From: Ustilago trichophora
Lineage: Eukaryota; Basidiomycota; Ustilaginomycetes; Ustilaginales; Ustilaginaceae
Assembly: GCA_900323505.1 (NCBI GenBank)
Contig: OOIN01000004.1
Coordinates: 1,860,001-1,924,000, forward strand
DNA: 64,000 nucleotides
Direction of reading: 5' to 3'
Shown here: positions 27,029 to 39,127 of the stretch, piece by piece
How positions within the stretch are numbered: position 1 is the first letter of the stretch
How the letters are laid out: each line of letters starts with the position of its first letter
The notes under the pieces: model-generated
What the model was told of the DNA's origin: nothing
Databases searched by the model: none
The model's input: only the letters and a program-made list of their open reading frames with translations
Position numbers and translations under genes: made by a program

Positions 27029-30000
27029 AAACTCGCGCGGTGTGAAACTGGCTCACCGCCAATTACACCGCTTGTGGATCAGGACTTGTGCACCGCTAAT
27101 GTTGTATTGTCGTACATCGTCTGCATCAAAGAAACAGAGCATGCTACATACAGAGCGGCGACAGGAAGGAAATCTGCTCGACGGCTGTGCTGTGGGTGTA
27201 TCAACCGCTACTCCACCACCAATACAGAGCCTGTGCATCATTATGAGCTCGTACACCACTAGTGCAGACCTTGATCAAGTGGTATTGGTGTGCCAAACCT
27301 TGTGCAGAGCTGATACAGTCATGGTGAACGAGAGCTACATTAGAAAAGGCCGATACACTGGCTGTGTGAAAGCTGGTGAATTAGTTTAACACCGAGAGAC
27401 TTTTTACGATGTGTGCCCTAATCAGCGACCTGAAAACCTGTCACAATTTTAGAACCAGATTTTTTTATTTATTTTTTTCCTTTTTTTTTTCTTCTTCAGT
27501 TAATTTATCGTACTACTGTATGTAGCGTAACGCAGGCAATCTGGTTTCTTGCCATCGTACCAAAGCAAAGCTAGCGGGCGGTCTGTTGTCTAGGCAATGA
27601 AACAACCATTGCCTGTGAACAACCAAAAATGATAAAAAAAACCATTCCATAAGAAAGGTCCTGCAGTGTAAGTCTTGATCAGAACAGCTGGAAGGGGCTT
27701 AGCGAGCTAAGAAATTGCAGCTGCACGTCCCTGGAATAGTAATTTCCGTGGAAGAAATATGATATCTATTTGAGGCTGCTGGGCCATCTGGATCGATTGC
27801 AAGTATTCGAATTCGCACGCTTTTTGAGTCCAGTACGAGACGATGTAAAAGTGAGAAGAGTGAGAGAGCCAGGTGTCAGCTTGGCGAGCTGCGATGCCGT
27901 ATGACTTTGCCAACCTGCGCCAACTTGCATACCTTTTTCGCTTTCATCGCTACAGAAATGGGCCTCACCCCTTCATTATCACCACCTGTCTATTAGTGTC
28001 TCGACAAGGGTGCATTCTCACTTGGAATCGACAGCATTACTGGTATTTGCGCCTTGAACACATTGGTTGATCCCCCCTCCCCTCCCCTCCTTCCCCTTTC
28101 CCTTTTACTTCAGGCTCGGGAGTGCTGTTGGCGGCTTGAGAGTGTTGATCAGAGAAAAAATCCCTGCGTTGAGAGGTCAAACAGCTGCCAGGAAAATCAT
28201 CTACAGAGCATATGATGCAGAGAAGGACGTTTTCGAGATGGGCGTGAAGCGGCGTACTCGCTTCGGATGATGTCTAGCGCTTGATCTCGCTTGGACTGAA
28301 AATCCGTACTGATCCGTATTTATTAAAATTTTAGGCGTGCTCTCACCTCTTCTGTATTTTCCGCTGACACTTCTTTTCATGCACGTCAAAACGGCGTGCA
28401 TAATCACGTTCCCGAGCAAAGTGAAACATCAGCGTGATTCTGCTATTGAACAATTTACTCTAGCTCAGCTGTCGTCCTAGCTGCCTTGTCGATCCTGCTT
28501 CCCTTATGCGATCAAGACAGCCCGGATCGTATCTTTATGCTTGTACTGTACCTGTAAATCTGAAACCACTGGGTTGATAGATGATCCTGCTCGGTTGTGT
28601 GCAACACTGCATCAACGCACCTCAAGGGCGTTTATCCAAAGATAAGACTAACACTTCTACAAGTGACGCCGCAGTTCCGATGATCTTCACTCCCACAAGG
28701 TCTCTCCTCAGCTCAAAAAGTATCTCATCTCCTACAGCTAGGGGGCGATGACAGTCTTCAAGTTCATGCCGAGGATAGACTCGGAACGAGTCTTTCCAAG
28801 GCTCCGAGGCTTGGGATCGCTGTACCATGACACATTGCATTGACGCAAAATCGTGCATGCACCTCGATGGCTTCAAATGATTATTTGCCGACTCTCGACA
28901 TACCCGCTCGGAAAACCTTTCAAGTGCTCGGCGCCACTTTTGGCCTCAAGCCGACTTGCACAGGCAGGCATGCCTCTGGGGGCGGCTATGAAACTTGAGT
29001 TGACAAGACGCGAACACGGGGACGTCTTGCCTGAATCTTGGCTAGATTCTATAGAAAGCCGAAGGTCGTGTCAGAGTCATCAAACAGCCATACAATGAAG
29101 AGTTGGACGGCCAATACGTAGGCATCAGGAACGCGATGATCGCTACCGGCTGCAATGAATCCGTTCAGCGCACGCCCGCACACAGATTGTTTCAATTTGA
29201 CGCTGTCTTGATTTTCTGCCTCTCAAGTCCGTCGACCTCAATTTCTCCATCGAAGCAATGAGAAGCTCAAACAATGACTGAATGAACGGTACAGTACAGG
29301 TCGTACAAGCGGAAGCGAGAGAGCTTGAGCAAAGGGACACAGGATTCACCGAAGCCGGGGAGCCTCTGCACCAGCTTGTGGACGCTGGCACTCCGCCGTC
29401 TTTGATTGAAACCGTATTTCAGCGCCAACGCCAACTGGCTGATCGGCCGCCTCACACAAGGCCGATGCAATGTGGTAGCGGGCGCTGTGCTTTGGCGGCT
29501 ACCATCTGAGCCCTATAGCCGCTGGACATGGGCGCAGCCCAATAGCCAACCGTCCGACCTGAAATTGCGTTTGGGAACCCACCCTCACAGCTTACTTGCC
29601 TCGGATCTTCTTCCGGACCAACCTCGTACCGAAGCTTCGAAAGCGGCACGTCTTTGAGATACAGGACCGATCACAGCTTCTGCGCCGTTGAAGACGAAAG
29701 AAAATACCAAAAGTGAAGCACGGAGCTCGTGTCCTCCACGTCGACGACGTTTTGCAATGTTCTGGACCTGTGCCTGTTTCTCGCAACGAGAGTGAGCCTT
29801 ACGCTGCTAGAAAGTGCATATACTGCGTCCTGGTTTCTCGCTATTGGGGCTTCTACCCAAGCGAATCGAGGACGTGCGTTCTGCGACTGCTGATGTGCCA
29901 TCCTTGTGACGTTTACTTGATCCGAGTTCTTGAGTCACAAGGATGTTCTGTCGCGGTCCTGCCAGTCACAAACAACATGCACGCCCCTCTTCGGGACGCT

Positions 30001-31176
30001 TGCATCTCTCGCATACAGCCACAGAGTAACCGCAAATGCGGGAGTCTGCTGGCACTCAAAGTCAAATCTGCCGCAAATCGAAACAAACGGCTAGCCGTCC
30101 GTTCCTGCTCGAATCTTGTCAGCCCGCACTGATCCGTTCATCCGGCGAATTACTTTATTTTTATTTTTATTTTTTTATCATTGTATTATTATTTTTTATT
30201 ATTATTTTTTATTTTTATTTAATCTCCTTTTGTTGTTGGTTTCAGCTCGACGTGCCAAATTGCGCATTGCTTGTGTCACACTGCGACCTATCTCGCCTCA
30301 AACATGATGTCGAATCTCGGTCCTCCCCCTCTTCACTGTTCCTCCCCTCGATCCCTGAAACATGTCGGATTTCGTTGTGCTTTCGACTCTCACACCCCTG
30401 GGCGAGTAATTGGTCAATATGGGACGAAGCTGTAGGGGACACGTCCGGCGCCGCTCTGCGTTTCTTCCCAGAGCCCAAAGGACACCAGGTTTACAGAAGG
30501 AGGAGGACAAGGAGCAGCAGGAAGCAGGAGGGAGAGATCTGGCTCTGAAATCTCAAATGATCTACCGGCGCTAAGAACGCATATCGATAGCAAAGTGTAG
30601 CCGCTTTGCCATGATTGGTGTCATCCTGTAGGTCTCGATTCAGCCGGCCCTTGGCACTTTGGCGCCATTCCGCAATGTGCCTCGCTGTCCCTTCACCAGA
30701 CGAGGCGACCTATGTCGATGCGAGCCTTGTGGCTGATTCCAGTTACCGCGAGCTGCCTCATCTCTCACTCTTCCTTTTGAGCTGAGTTGTCACACTCGCG
30801 TCCCTCTTGACATTCATAAACCAAGCGCTTTTGAGATCCTTTATACCCTCCTTGCGTCTGCATCACCTTGACCGTACCTTTTCCCCTTCCTACCCTTCCG
30901 CTCATTCCTTATTTCGACTTCCATTACTTCCTCCTGCTCCTGACCTCTACTGACTGTGACGGTCGAGTAGGTGCGATCCCCCTCCTACGAAAACGTATCG
31001 TTCAGGCCTTGCGAACCCATCCACTTTCAGTGCATCCAGGTGCTCAAGGGCATTTTCGGTCCTCCTCCTCGACGACGCCACTTTACCTTCAACGCGACAA
31101 ATTGCAAAAATCAAGGGCAGGACATCAGACCTTACCATTCTGTCGAGGAGCTGATTTAGTCTGGCTCGCACCAAAA
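27029..31176. other. 4.1 kb gene-free region with AT-rich tracts
   Basis: No convincing gene. It holds a T-rich stretch at about 27458-27492 and an 80-bp (TTTTA)n-like low-complexity block at about 30147-30226, both unusual for this otherwise GC-moderate sequence. The final kilobase is pyrimidine-rich and probably the ferric reductase promoter and leader. Open frames here are short and overlapping. Confidence 0.5.
30147..30226. repeat. AT-rich low-complexity block
   Basis: Almost pure T/A with TTTTTA and TTATTA units, visible directly. It gives a poly-Phe/Ile/Tyr peptide in translation that is not a gene. Confidence 0.85.
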
Positions 31177-34100
31177 ATGATCACGCCTCCTTGGGTGCTG
31201 GATTCGATTGCCCTGCAGCACATCGCTGAGCTTCCCGAGGATCAGAAGGAATATGGTTGGGCGACTTTTCGACATTACTACTACAACTCATACAAGGTTC
31301 CATGTGTTGCAACGTGAGTCCTGATCACCATACTGGAATGGCACAGCCTTTGAGATGCATACAAGACTGATCAGAAAAACACTGCTTCGCTCCGACGCTT
31401 CTAGATTCCTCATATGGGGTCTCTTCCTATCACTCATCTTAGTATCCGGTCTCAGTACATTCATCGAGCATTTTTTTCCTCGCTTACATCATGGTCTTTC
31501 AAGGAAAGCCGCTTGGTGGCGCGGGAATATCTCCGAGCACCCTCTTGTGTCCCAAAAGCATTCGCAAGTCGTCACGTGCGGCAAGGGTTGCTTTGCTTGG
31601 CTGACTTTCCACCTTCCCCTTCGACTCGAGGCGATCATCTTGGTGGCTATGGTGGCACTCAACATAGTGCCGCTTGTCTCGTTCTACTCCCTTTACGTCG
31701 GTCACAATACCTACTTCACTGGCACTGATGCTATCAGTCGACGCTCGCAGATTCTGCGGCACTTGGCCAACAGATGCGCCATGCTGGGTATCGGGCAGCT
31801 ACCTATGCTCATCCTGCTTGCCAGCAAGAGGACTCCAGTCGCTATCCTCAGCCAGCTGCCGATGAATACGATGATGCTCTTTCACCGCTGGATCGCAAGG
31901 ACTTGCTATGTCCATATCGTGATTCATACACTTGGCAATGCTCTCATCTTCCACTATTCCATTGGCTTCGTAGAGAGTCTCAAGATTCTGCCGGTGCAGC
32001 TAGGCATCGTCGCCATCGTCATGCTGTCGGGTCTTGTCTTCCTGTCACTCAGGACTTTGCGCAAGAGGCACTATGAAGTGTTCGTCTTTTTGCACATCAG
32101 CATGGCTTTGCTCATGATAGTCTTCACTTATCTTCACATCAAATATCTCCATCAAGGCAGAGTAAGTTTTTCCCCTCCGAAGCCCTGGATGATAATCATA
32201 GCCGAATGAACATGTAGCTAACAGTTCTTTTGTTTGGTTTACCTCTCCACTGTAAATACAGCTGGCCCTCCAGATCTTTGTCATCGAACTCACTGCCATT
32301 TTCTGGGCATTCGATAGAACAGTACGGCTGCTGGGTAGAATAGCCATGTCGCTCTCGTGGCGATACGCCGATGGAGCTGGCGCCATGCGCAAGGCAGAAC
32401 TCACCTCGTACGGAAATGGTGCTTACACCCGCATGCGCATCCAAGTGCCCGTCTCGCGCCTCCGCCTACCCAACGACGCATCTTCTTCATCGCTTGCTTC
32501 ATACATCGATTTCGAAGATGAGACCAAGCAGCGCCTCGGCAGTATCTCGCGATCGCTCGGCGATAGCTCATTGCTTGGCTTTGCAAAGATAGGAGCGGGA
32601 GACGACGTCCGCATCACCATCCCTAGGTTGCAGTGGGTGGGCGAGCATCCTTTCTCCGTCTTTGCCGTGGGTCGTTGCAAGACGGGCAATCCTGACATGG
32701 GCTATATCGACCTTGTCATCCAGCGTCAAGCTGGCCTCACACAGAAGTTATCCAAGCTTGCCGATAAGCTCTCGAAGCCAACAGTGGTGAGCGATCGTGG
32801 CCCCAGCGATGCGTATCTGCAGCGTGCTGTACGCCAGAAAGGCAAACGTGTCAAGGTCGCCATCGATGGACCCTTTGGCAGAAGCCCATCTCTCGAGGGC
32901 GTGCGACATGCAGTGCTGATTGCCGGTGGTATCGCAATCACGTTTTGCTATCCACTTTTCGTCAAAGCGGCAAGAGGAGAGTTCAGCGGTCTGGAAACGT
33001 GCAAACTCGTCTGGATTGTCCGCAACGAAGCCATCTTGGACGTGCTGCGTGACAGTCTACCTGAGCTGCTAGATGAAGTCAGGAAGAGAGGCGGCAGTCG
33101 ATGTCGCCTCTCGATCGACATTTACGTTACGACGAGATCCAAGGCGTCTGCCTCCCAGCCTTCTGATGTGGTGGTAGTGGATCGCAGAGGCAGACTACCA
33201 TCGAGATTGGAGCCAACCTGGGAATCAGCACCTCCGTCTACACTACACTCGTCTCCTTCATCTGTCACGTTAAACTACGGAGGGGAAAGCTGGAGCACTG
33301 CTTGTCCAAAGCGAGACATGTCGAAACCTCAGGTGTGGGATGGTGTCAGGTACAAGCGTCACTATGATTTGGATCTGATGCCAACACTTTCGAACAACCA
33401 GTCAATCTATCAGCAACCACCACAAGCCGCCTACATGCAAGACGACATCTATCGTACCACCAGCAGCACCAGCAGCATCAACAGTCCAGTCTCCTTCGAA
33501 AACAAGTTTTCGCCCTCGTCGTCTCAGGTCAGCCTACACAGAATCGGAAAGGACGTGTTGGAGCAGACGCTCGACTCGACCGCATCCTGGCAACCTCCAA
33601 GCGCTTACAAAAGCTCACGATGGTCGCCACCACAGAGCCTGGCATCCACGTACTCGGCACGCCACCCCAGCGATGGACAGATGTCACTCTTCCTTGGCCA
33701 AAACCATGGTCTAGACACGGGAAGGGAGGAGCCGGAGGAGGTACTGCTCAACTATCATGCACAGAGCGAAGCTGGCGATGGCAGTGAGACTCCGTATTCC
33801 GGCTACGCAGAGTCTGTCTCAAGTTCCCAATATACTGGCTATCGAATCAACCCAGGAGGAAACATGTCCACAAGAGAGCTGCAGCTACAGTCCACGAGAA
33901 GCAATCACTCGAGCGCCAGCAGTGTGTACAGCATCCTGCGCCCTGATTCGCCTCCTTCTGCAGATGGTCCGCCCAAGTACTTATCCCAGCAGGAGGAGCT
34001 GAGCCGCAGACTGCTACTGTCGCAGGATGTACTCGCAGAGACGAGAGGAGGTATCGTTGAAATTCGGCGCTTCCAGGGCAGGCCATCATCGATGGCGGCT

Positions 34101-34262
34101 GTGCACGGGCACATCACCAAGCACGGCGAAAGCGTGGCCGGTAGAACCATCTTTGCAACTTGCGGGCCGGCTCCTATGTGCGATTCGGTTCGCGCAGAAG
34201 TGGTAGCGCTGCTCAAGAAAGGAGCCGATGTGGCCCTTGTGGAAGACTGTTTCAACTGGTGA
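31177..34262 (+). CDS. ferric reductase (FRE family, plasma membrane flavocytochrome), 3 exons
   Basis: Exons 31177-31313, 31375-32161 and 32262-34262 give 974 aa; introns are 61 and 100 bp with GT-AG ends and keep phase exactly. The enzyme passes electrons from NADPH via FAD and two haems to reduce Fe3+ or Cu2+ outside the cell. Haem ligands are visible as two His pairs 14 apart: H216/H230 (FHRWIARTCYVHIVIHT) and H286/H300 (FLHISMALL, TYLHIKYLH). The FAD site HPFSVFAVG is near residue 435, and the NADPH-binding IDGPFGRSPSLEG and VLIAGGIAITFCYPLF follow. About 285 low-complexity residues (roughly 605-888) separate this from the C-terminal cofactor part (GRTIFATCGPAPMCDSVR) and the terminal EDCFNW. 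No siderophore or iron-permease gene is adjacent. Confidence 0.92.
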
Positions 34263-35552
34263 ATGTTGCGTTTGCAAGGGTCACAAGGTACCGACCGCCT
34301 TTATTGAATTCGATTGTTCATTTCAATTTTTTTCTGCCATTGTTCTTGCTTCCACTCCGATAGCTGCCCTTCCTGTCACAATAGTTTGAGTGCATCCTGG
34401 TCACCGTTCATTTGTTCAATCCCCTTGCATAGCCCCCTTCCGACGCTTTTGGAGATAAAGATCCACTGGTCTTTTCGTGCAAATTTTGCAAACGCATTTG
34501 GCAATCAACGATCCCTTGTAGTTGAGCAGAAGCAGAGTCCAAGTGACAGAGAGAAGACGAGAACCATATGGAGAGAACAGACCGACCGGCGAATTGCGGG
34601 CCGATGGAACAGACGGAAGCAATGCCAAGCCTTGCCACCATGCAATTGCTTTCATCTGGATACAGAGCATGGCTTAAAGGTTTCGTCTGAGTTTGAAGCA
34701 CCATCCTTCCGTGGGGACATCGGACTGAGGACAAGCGAGCGTCGGAGCGCAGAACTGAGCAACATATTGTGACCCTTGGGCAGCTCAAGTGCATGAAAAA
34801 TTCGATCGGCCAGGGTTCGGCAATTCGCTGCCACAGCGTTGCGCGAATCAGATACGAGAGGATGCGCTCCCGCTTCAAGGACTCGCTTGACCACACGCAT
34901 CTACTTTCTACGAACCGCTTTGCACCTCACCTCACGGATATCTGATCCGAATCGTTGCTTTGAAGCTCCACCGAGCTTGGCGATCGTCTAGGCCGCATGA
35001 AAGTGGACGCCCATGCTCTGGACCCTGATCCGACTTTGGCCGAATAGGCCCCGACGGTTGGTTGGACACAGGAGCAGAAAAAGTGAAAAAAAAAAAAAAC
35101 AAATAGAAAATTCGGGGTCCTGCTTGTTCTTCGTTTCTCGAGGCTTGCACATGGCCAGCCATCACCTGTTCGGCTGCATCTTATCTGATTGGGTCCTTCT
35201 TCGCGCTTCGGACCAGAGGCGGGCAGCTTTGTTCTTCGGTTGCTTCGACCACAGTCCGAATGCTGATCACCTCGTCCTCTAGGTGGCCCTATGCCTATCA
35301 CTGTGAGCATGTGCCCTCACTTTGATGCTTCAAGATTCTTCCGCCCAATCTTGTCTGATACAAGTTGATCGCAGTCCCGTTGAGCGATGGAACAACCTTA
35401 AAAAGGCCCAAAGATTCTTCTTTCCCCTCGTTCTGTCCCCAACCCTCATCTACTTCCACTCTTTTTCTCGTAACCTGATCACTCCGCCCACCTTCCCCAA
35501 ATCGGCATCTGCCAATGTGCGAAGACTAGCCACCTTTTGGCTCGCACACATA
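34263..35552. other. 1.3 kb intergenic region
   Basis: Between the ferric reductase and the MFS gene, both on the plus strand. It contains a run of about 12 A at 35086-35100. No gene is seen; the right end is a pyrimidine-rich leader. Confidence 0.55.
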
Positions 35553-37549
35553 ATGTCGCAGACTACAAAACGCACCTCCGCTGACGAGGCCCTCGCCAAC
35601 GATGCGATCAACGCGGCTGCGGCAATCGCCCAAAACGTAGATGCTGCCGAGAGAAAGTCGTCCTTCTCCAGTGTCGCAGAGAAGAACGCTAAGCCATCTG
35701 CCCACGCCGCTCCAATTGCCGCTGTGCCTCATCTCAGCGCGACGGATGATGATGAGACCTGGGTTGTGGATGCACAGGCCGGTGCAGTCGGAGCGACCTG
35801 GAAGCAGCGTGTTCCTGCACTCCTGATGATCCTCTTCTTCACACGTGAGTACTGATTGAGTCCTACGCCCTCTTACCGTTCTTAGATTTGGTTCCCGCCT
35901 GACCCTTTCCACCTTCCCGTCTTTTGGCTTCTTTTTTAAATATCTTCATGTTTGGATAATACGTAGTGGGAAGCAACTTTGCTCAATCCTCGTTGTCGCC
36001 CCTCAAGTCGACCATCAAGAAGGAGATCAAAGAGGTGAACAACGCCCGCTACGGCGCCATCGCCTCCGCAGAGCAGCTTGTTAATGGCATCTTGCCTCTA
36101 TTCTCGGGTATCTTGATCGACTACTACGGACCCAGCATCACGTCTCTTCTGTCAAGCACTGCCATCCTGATTGGTACCATCATCAGGGCGGTAGGTGGAC
36201 AGCGTCGCAGCTTCGCTACCATCCTTGCCGGACAAATTATCTTTGGATTTGGAAGCACCACCATCGAGACCAGTCAATCGAAGCTCTACACGCACTGGTG
36301 CAGAGGTAACCCCTACAAGGCTCAAGAGAATGGCTCTGGACAGGGAGAGAAGAAGCTGGAAGAAGCCGAAAAGAAGCCCAACAAGTGGTACGGTACCCTC
36401 ACGAGCGCTGGTTGGTTGGGCTTCGTGTACGGATCCGACATCGCCATGGGACGTGTGTTCAACGTGATGGGCAAGATGAGCTCGATTCCTGTGGCTGAAT
36501 CGACCGGCAAGTGGTACTGGTCGTTCTGGCTGTCGGCCATCCTCTGTGCTGTTACGCTTGGGCTCAATGCTATCTACGTCTTCTACGAGCGCTCCCTTCC
36601 CAAGCAAATGCGTGTCGTCACCGGCCGACAGCTTGCCGCCCAAGCCGCCGCTTCTTTACCGCTCTCCTCGAACAACAACTCTTCTTCGTCTGTCGACAAG
36701 CAAGAGTCCGATGCTCAGAAGCGCAAGAAGAGCCGAACTCTTCAGCCTTTCTCTACCCGCCACTTTCAACTGCTCACTATGAGTATAGGTGCCATTCCCG
36801 CTTCTTTCTGGCTGATCACCATGACACAAATCCTTCAGGCCGGTACCGTCAATGCCTACAACGCCAACCTCGCCGAAGTCGTTCAGATCACCCGCGGAAA
36901 GTCCAAGCTCATGGCCGGCTACGCTTCATCAGTGGGTCAGATCCCCCCTATCGTGCTCACGCCTCTTCTCGGCCTGATGTTTGACTTGTTCGGTCGTCGC
37001 ATGTATTACGTGTCTGGCTGCGCTGCACTTTGGGTCATTGTCTTTGCTCTGCTTGTCTTTTCCCAGGTCAACGTCTATCTGCCCGTCGTGCTGGGAAGTA
37101 TTGCGCTCTCTTTCAACGCTCTCCCTTTCCTCGCCTCGATTCCTTTGCTTGTACCTAACCAGGCTTCCATTGGAACCGCATTCGGCATCTGGAAGTGCTT
37201 CAACTCTGCTGGTGCGGTGACGATGGACGTCTCGTTCGGTGCGATCCAGGATCTCACGCCACGTGGAAAGAAGCAATTCAATAATGCGTTTGCAGTCTTG
37301 ATCGCTCTCAAGTCCATCGATGTCCTCTACGGCTTGGTGTACCATGTGATCGACAGGAAGTACTTTGGCGGCGTACTCAAACTGAACGAGGCGCAACTTC
37401 TGCAGAAGATGCAGAACGAGACGACCGAGGAGAAGGAGCAGGCCTTGAGAAAGCCTATCAAGAAGTGGACTGCGGCGGGATGCTTGCTTCTCCTTGCTTT
37501 CGTCGTAACCAGTTACGTACTCTACATCACTTACTCCATCGGCACTTAG
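35553..37549 (+). CDS. major facilitator superfamily transporter, MFSD1-like, 2 exons
   Basis: Exons 35553-35844 and 35967-37549 (122-bp GT-AG intron) give 624 aa. The splice restores ...LLMILFFTLGSNFAQSSL, a first membrane helix split by the intron, which supports it. About 12 hydrophobic segments follow an acidic, Ala-rich cytosolic N-terminus. Motifs include NARYGAIASAEQLVNGILP, SGILIDYYGPS (motif-A-like loop), QIIFGFGSTTIETSQSKL and GLMFDLFGRRMYYVSG between helices 8 and 9. These resemble the MFSD1/lysosomal dipeptide transporter group more than drug or sugar porters, as I recall them. Substrate and membrane are not readable; vacuolar localisation is inference. A Lys/Ser-rich central loop lies near residues 325-350. 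Confidence 0.85.
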
Positions 37550-37952
37550 ATTTAGAGGGATTCCAACATCTGCCAGAGTGCGTAATGCAATGCAATTCAT
37601 AAACCAAATATATAAGTCGTCGGGGACGGTAGACCTCGCGAAGACATGCGGTCGGTGGATTGTCACCTTGAACACCTGGGTTGCGTCCCGACTTTATCCG
37701 AGACAAGCTGTCCACGAGGGTGAAAGGTCACTGTAGAGCGCACGCAGGTGAGTGAGACGGCTTAGAAGGTAGCCGCAGGAACCGTTCGAGACGCTCGCTG
37801 GAGGTCCGTGTGTACGCTGAGATATCTGAGGCCTCCTGTCGCACCTGTCACTTCATTTTGATGATGGCTTCTTGACCGTTTCAGAAGCTGCCGTATGAAT
37901 GCTTTGTAAGCTTTGCTTTCATCTGTACGTTCCCTTGATTTCTACTGGATGT
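37550..37952. other. convergent 3' intergenic region
   Basis: 403 bp between the MFS gene and the minus-strand LYR gene. Nothing coding is seen. Confidence 0.6.
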
Positions 37953-38285
37953 CTAGAGCTGCCGTGTTCCGCGAAGCTTGTTTGCAGCACCGTCGGACGA
38001 GGCGCCGGCAAGGGTCATTTGACCCTGCATCTGTTTGAGAAAGCGATGACCTTGCATGAGGAGGTCTTTGATCTTTTCGAGATCGGTTTCGTGACGAAAG
38101 CGATGCACGTCGTCACGGAAGAAGTGGATGGTCTCCCAGCGTGCAAGCGGGTTTGGAATGTCTCGGGTGGCGCGAAGGTATTTGCGGTAGAGCGAGAGAG
38201 TCCGCGATCGCATGAGAAAGTGTTCGAGGGTGAGCTGGCTCGACTTGAGGTCGGCGCGAGCCGTTCTTACAGTGGTGCTCAGCAT
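37953..38285 (-). CDS. LYR-motif mitochondrial protein (LYRM2-like)
   Basis: 110 aa from an ATG at 38285. The complex-1/LYR signature is clear: LEHFLMRSRTLSLYRKYLRATRDIP, with LYR, a Phe downstream and basic residues between, then WETIHFFRDDVHRFRHETD and IKDLLMQGHRFLKQMQGQM. Small LYR proteins bind the mitochondrial acyl carrier protein and help build respiratory complexes; LYRM2 is linked to complex I. The pattern ends-in-RxFLxxLxxx matches LYRM2 better than LYRM4/Isd11. The N-terminus is short, and an upstream exon carrying more targeting sequence is possible. The C-terminal tail is Gly/Ala-rich. Confidence 0.8.
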   Translation of the reverse strand: MLSTTVRTARADLKSSQLTLEHFLMRSRTLSLYRKYLRATRDIPNPLARWETIHFFRDDVHRFRHETDLEKIKDLLMQGHRFLKQMQGQMTLAGASSDGAANKLRGTRQL

Positions 38286-39127
38286 GATGCCTTCGTTTTC
38301 AAGCGTAGATGATTGTGACGACGACCTTGAGTGATAGTGGTGTGTTGAAAAGTGTAATCTAGGGCTTGACTATTCAGGCTTCCAAAACTCTTGCTCGTCT
38401 TGCCACATTGAACTTCCGACATCCGATTAAGTGTTGTATACTCCACACACTTTTTTGAGACACGTGTTAAGGCGCCAACTGCAAAATGAGATCCAGGGTA
38501 TCCTTGGAGCAAAAAGCCGGCGGTCTGCGCTTCAATTGTGCCTCTCTCTAAGCGAGCCAAAAGCCACGGCAGGGATCAACAAGCGAGGCTCGATTGTGCG
38601 TGTCTTGTCTTGCCCGACGTTCCAAGCTCGTTCGAAGCTTGCAAATCATGCCACTTCAGCGTGTACTCTAATAAAGAGTCGCTCGATGTTGTGATGAGCC
38701 TGGTGCTGACTGCGTCGTACAGGCGTCAACACCGGCATATGCTTTAGCTTGGCTACTGCGAGTAGAGAGCGCTGTGCCCCTGTGCTATTCAGGGCCCGCC
38801 GGATGGAAAATGCTCGCTCCGAAACACCCAATACCTGACACTGGGTTGGTCCAAACAACGGACAATCCCATGATCTGCAGGTTGCTTTGTAGCTGGGCGG
38901 GGGTTGGCAATGCAGCCCGATGATATTCTCCGTCGAACAGATTGGTAGCTTTGCTAGCGTCCTACTTTCTCGGCTGTGGCACTCTGTTCAGGGAGGATGG
39001 CGTCGTCTCACGGGGGCTCATCCGTCCAAACGTCTCTAAGCCTTAGAATACCACCACCACCACCACCACCACCACCACCACCATCTAACTCGACCCCATT
39101 TCCGACCAAATTTGTGCAGTTTGCAAG
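38286..39127. other. 0.8 kb divergent intergenic region with (CCA)n repeat
   Basis: Between the LYR gene and the divergent membrane-protein gene. It contains a (CCA)n microsatellite at 39051-39083, 45 bp before the next ATG. No gene is seen. Confidence 0.6.
39051..39083. repeat. (CCA)n microsatellite
   Basis: Eleven CCA units just upstream of the membrane-protein start codon, probably in its promoter or leader. Confidence 0.9.
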
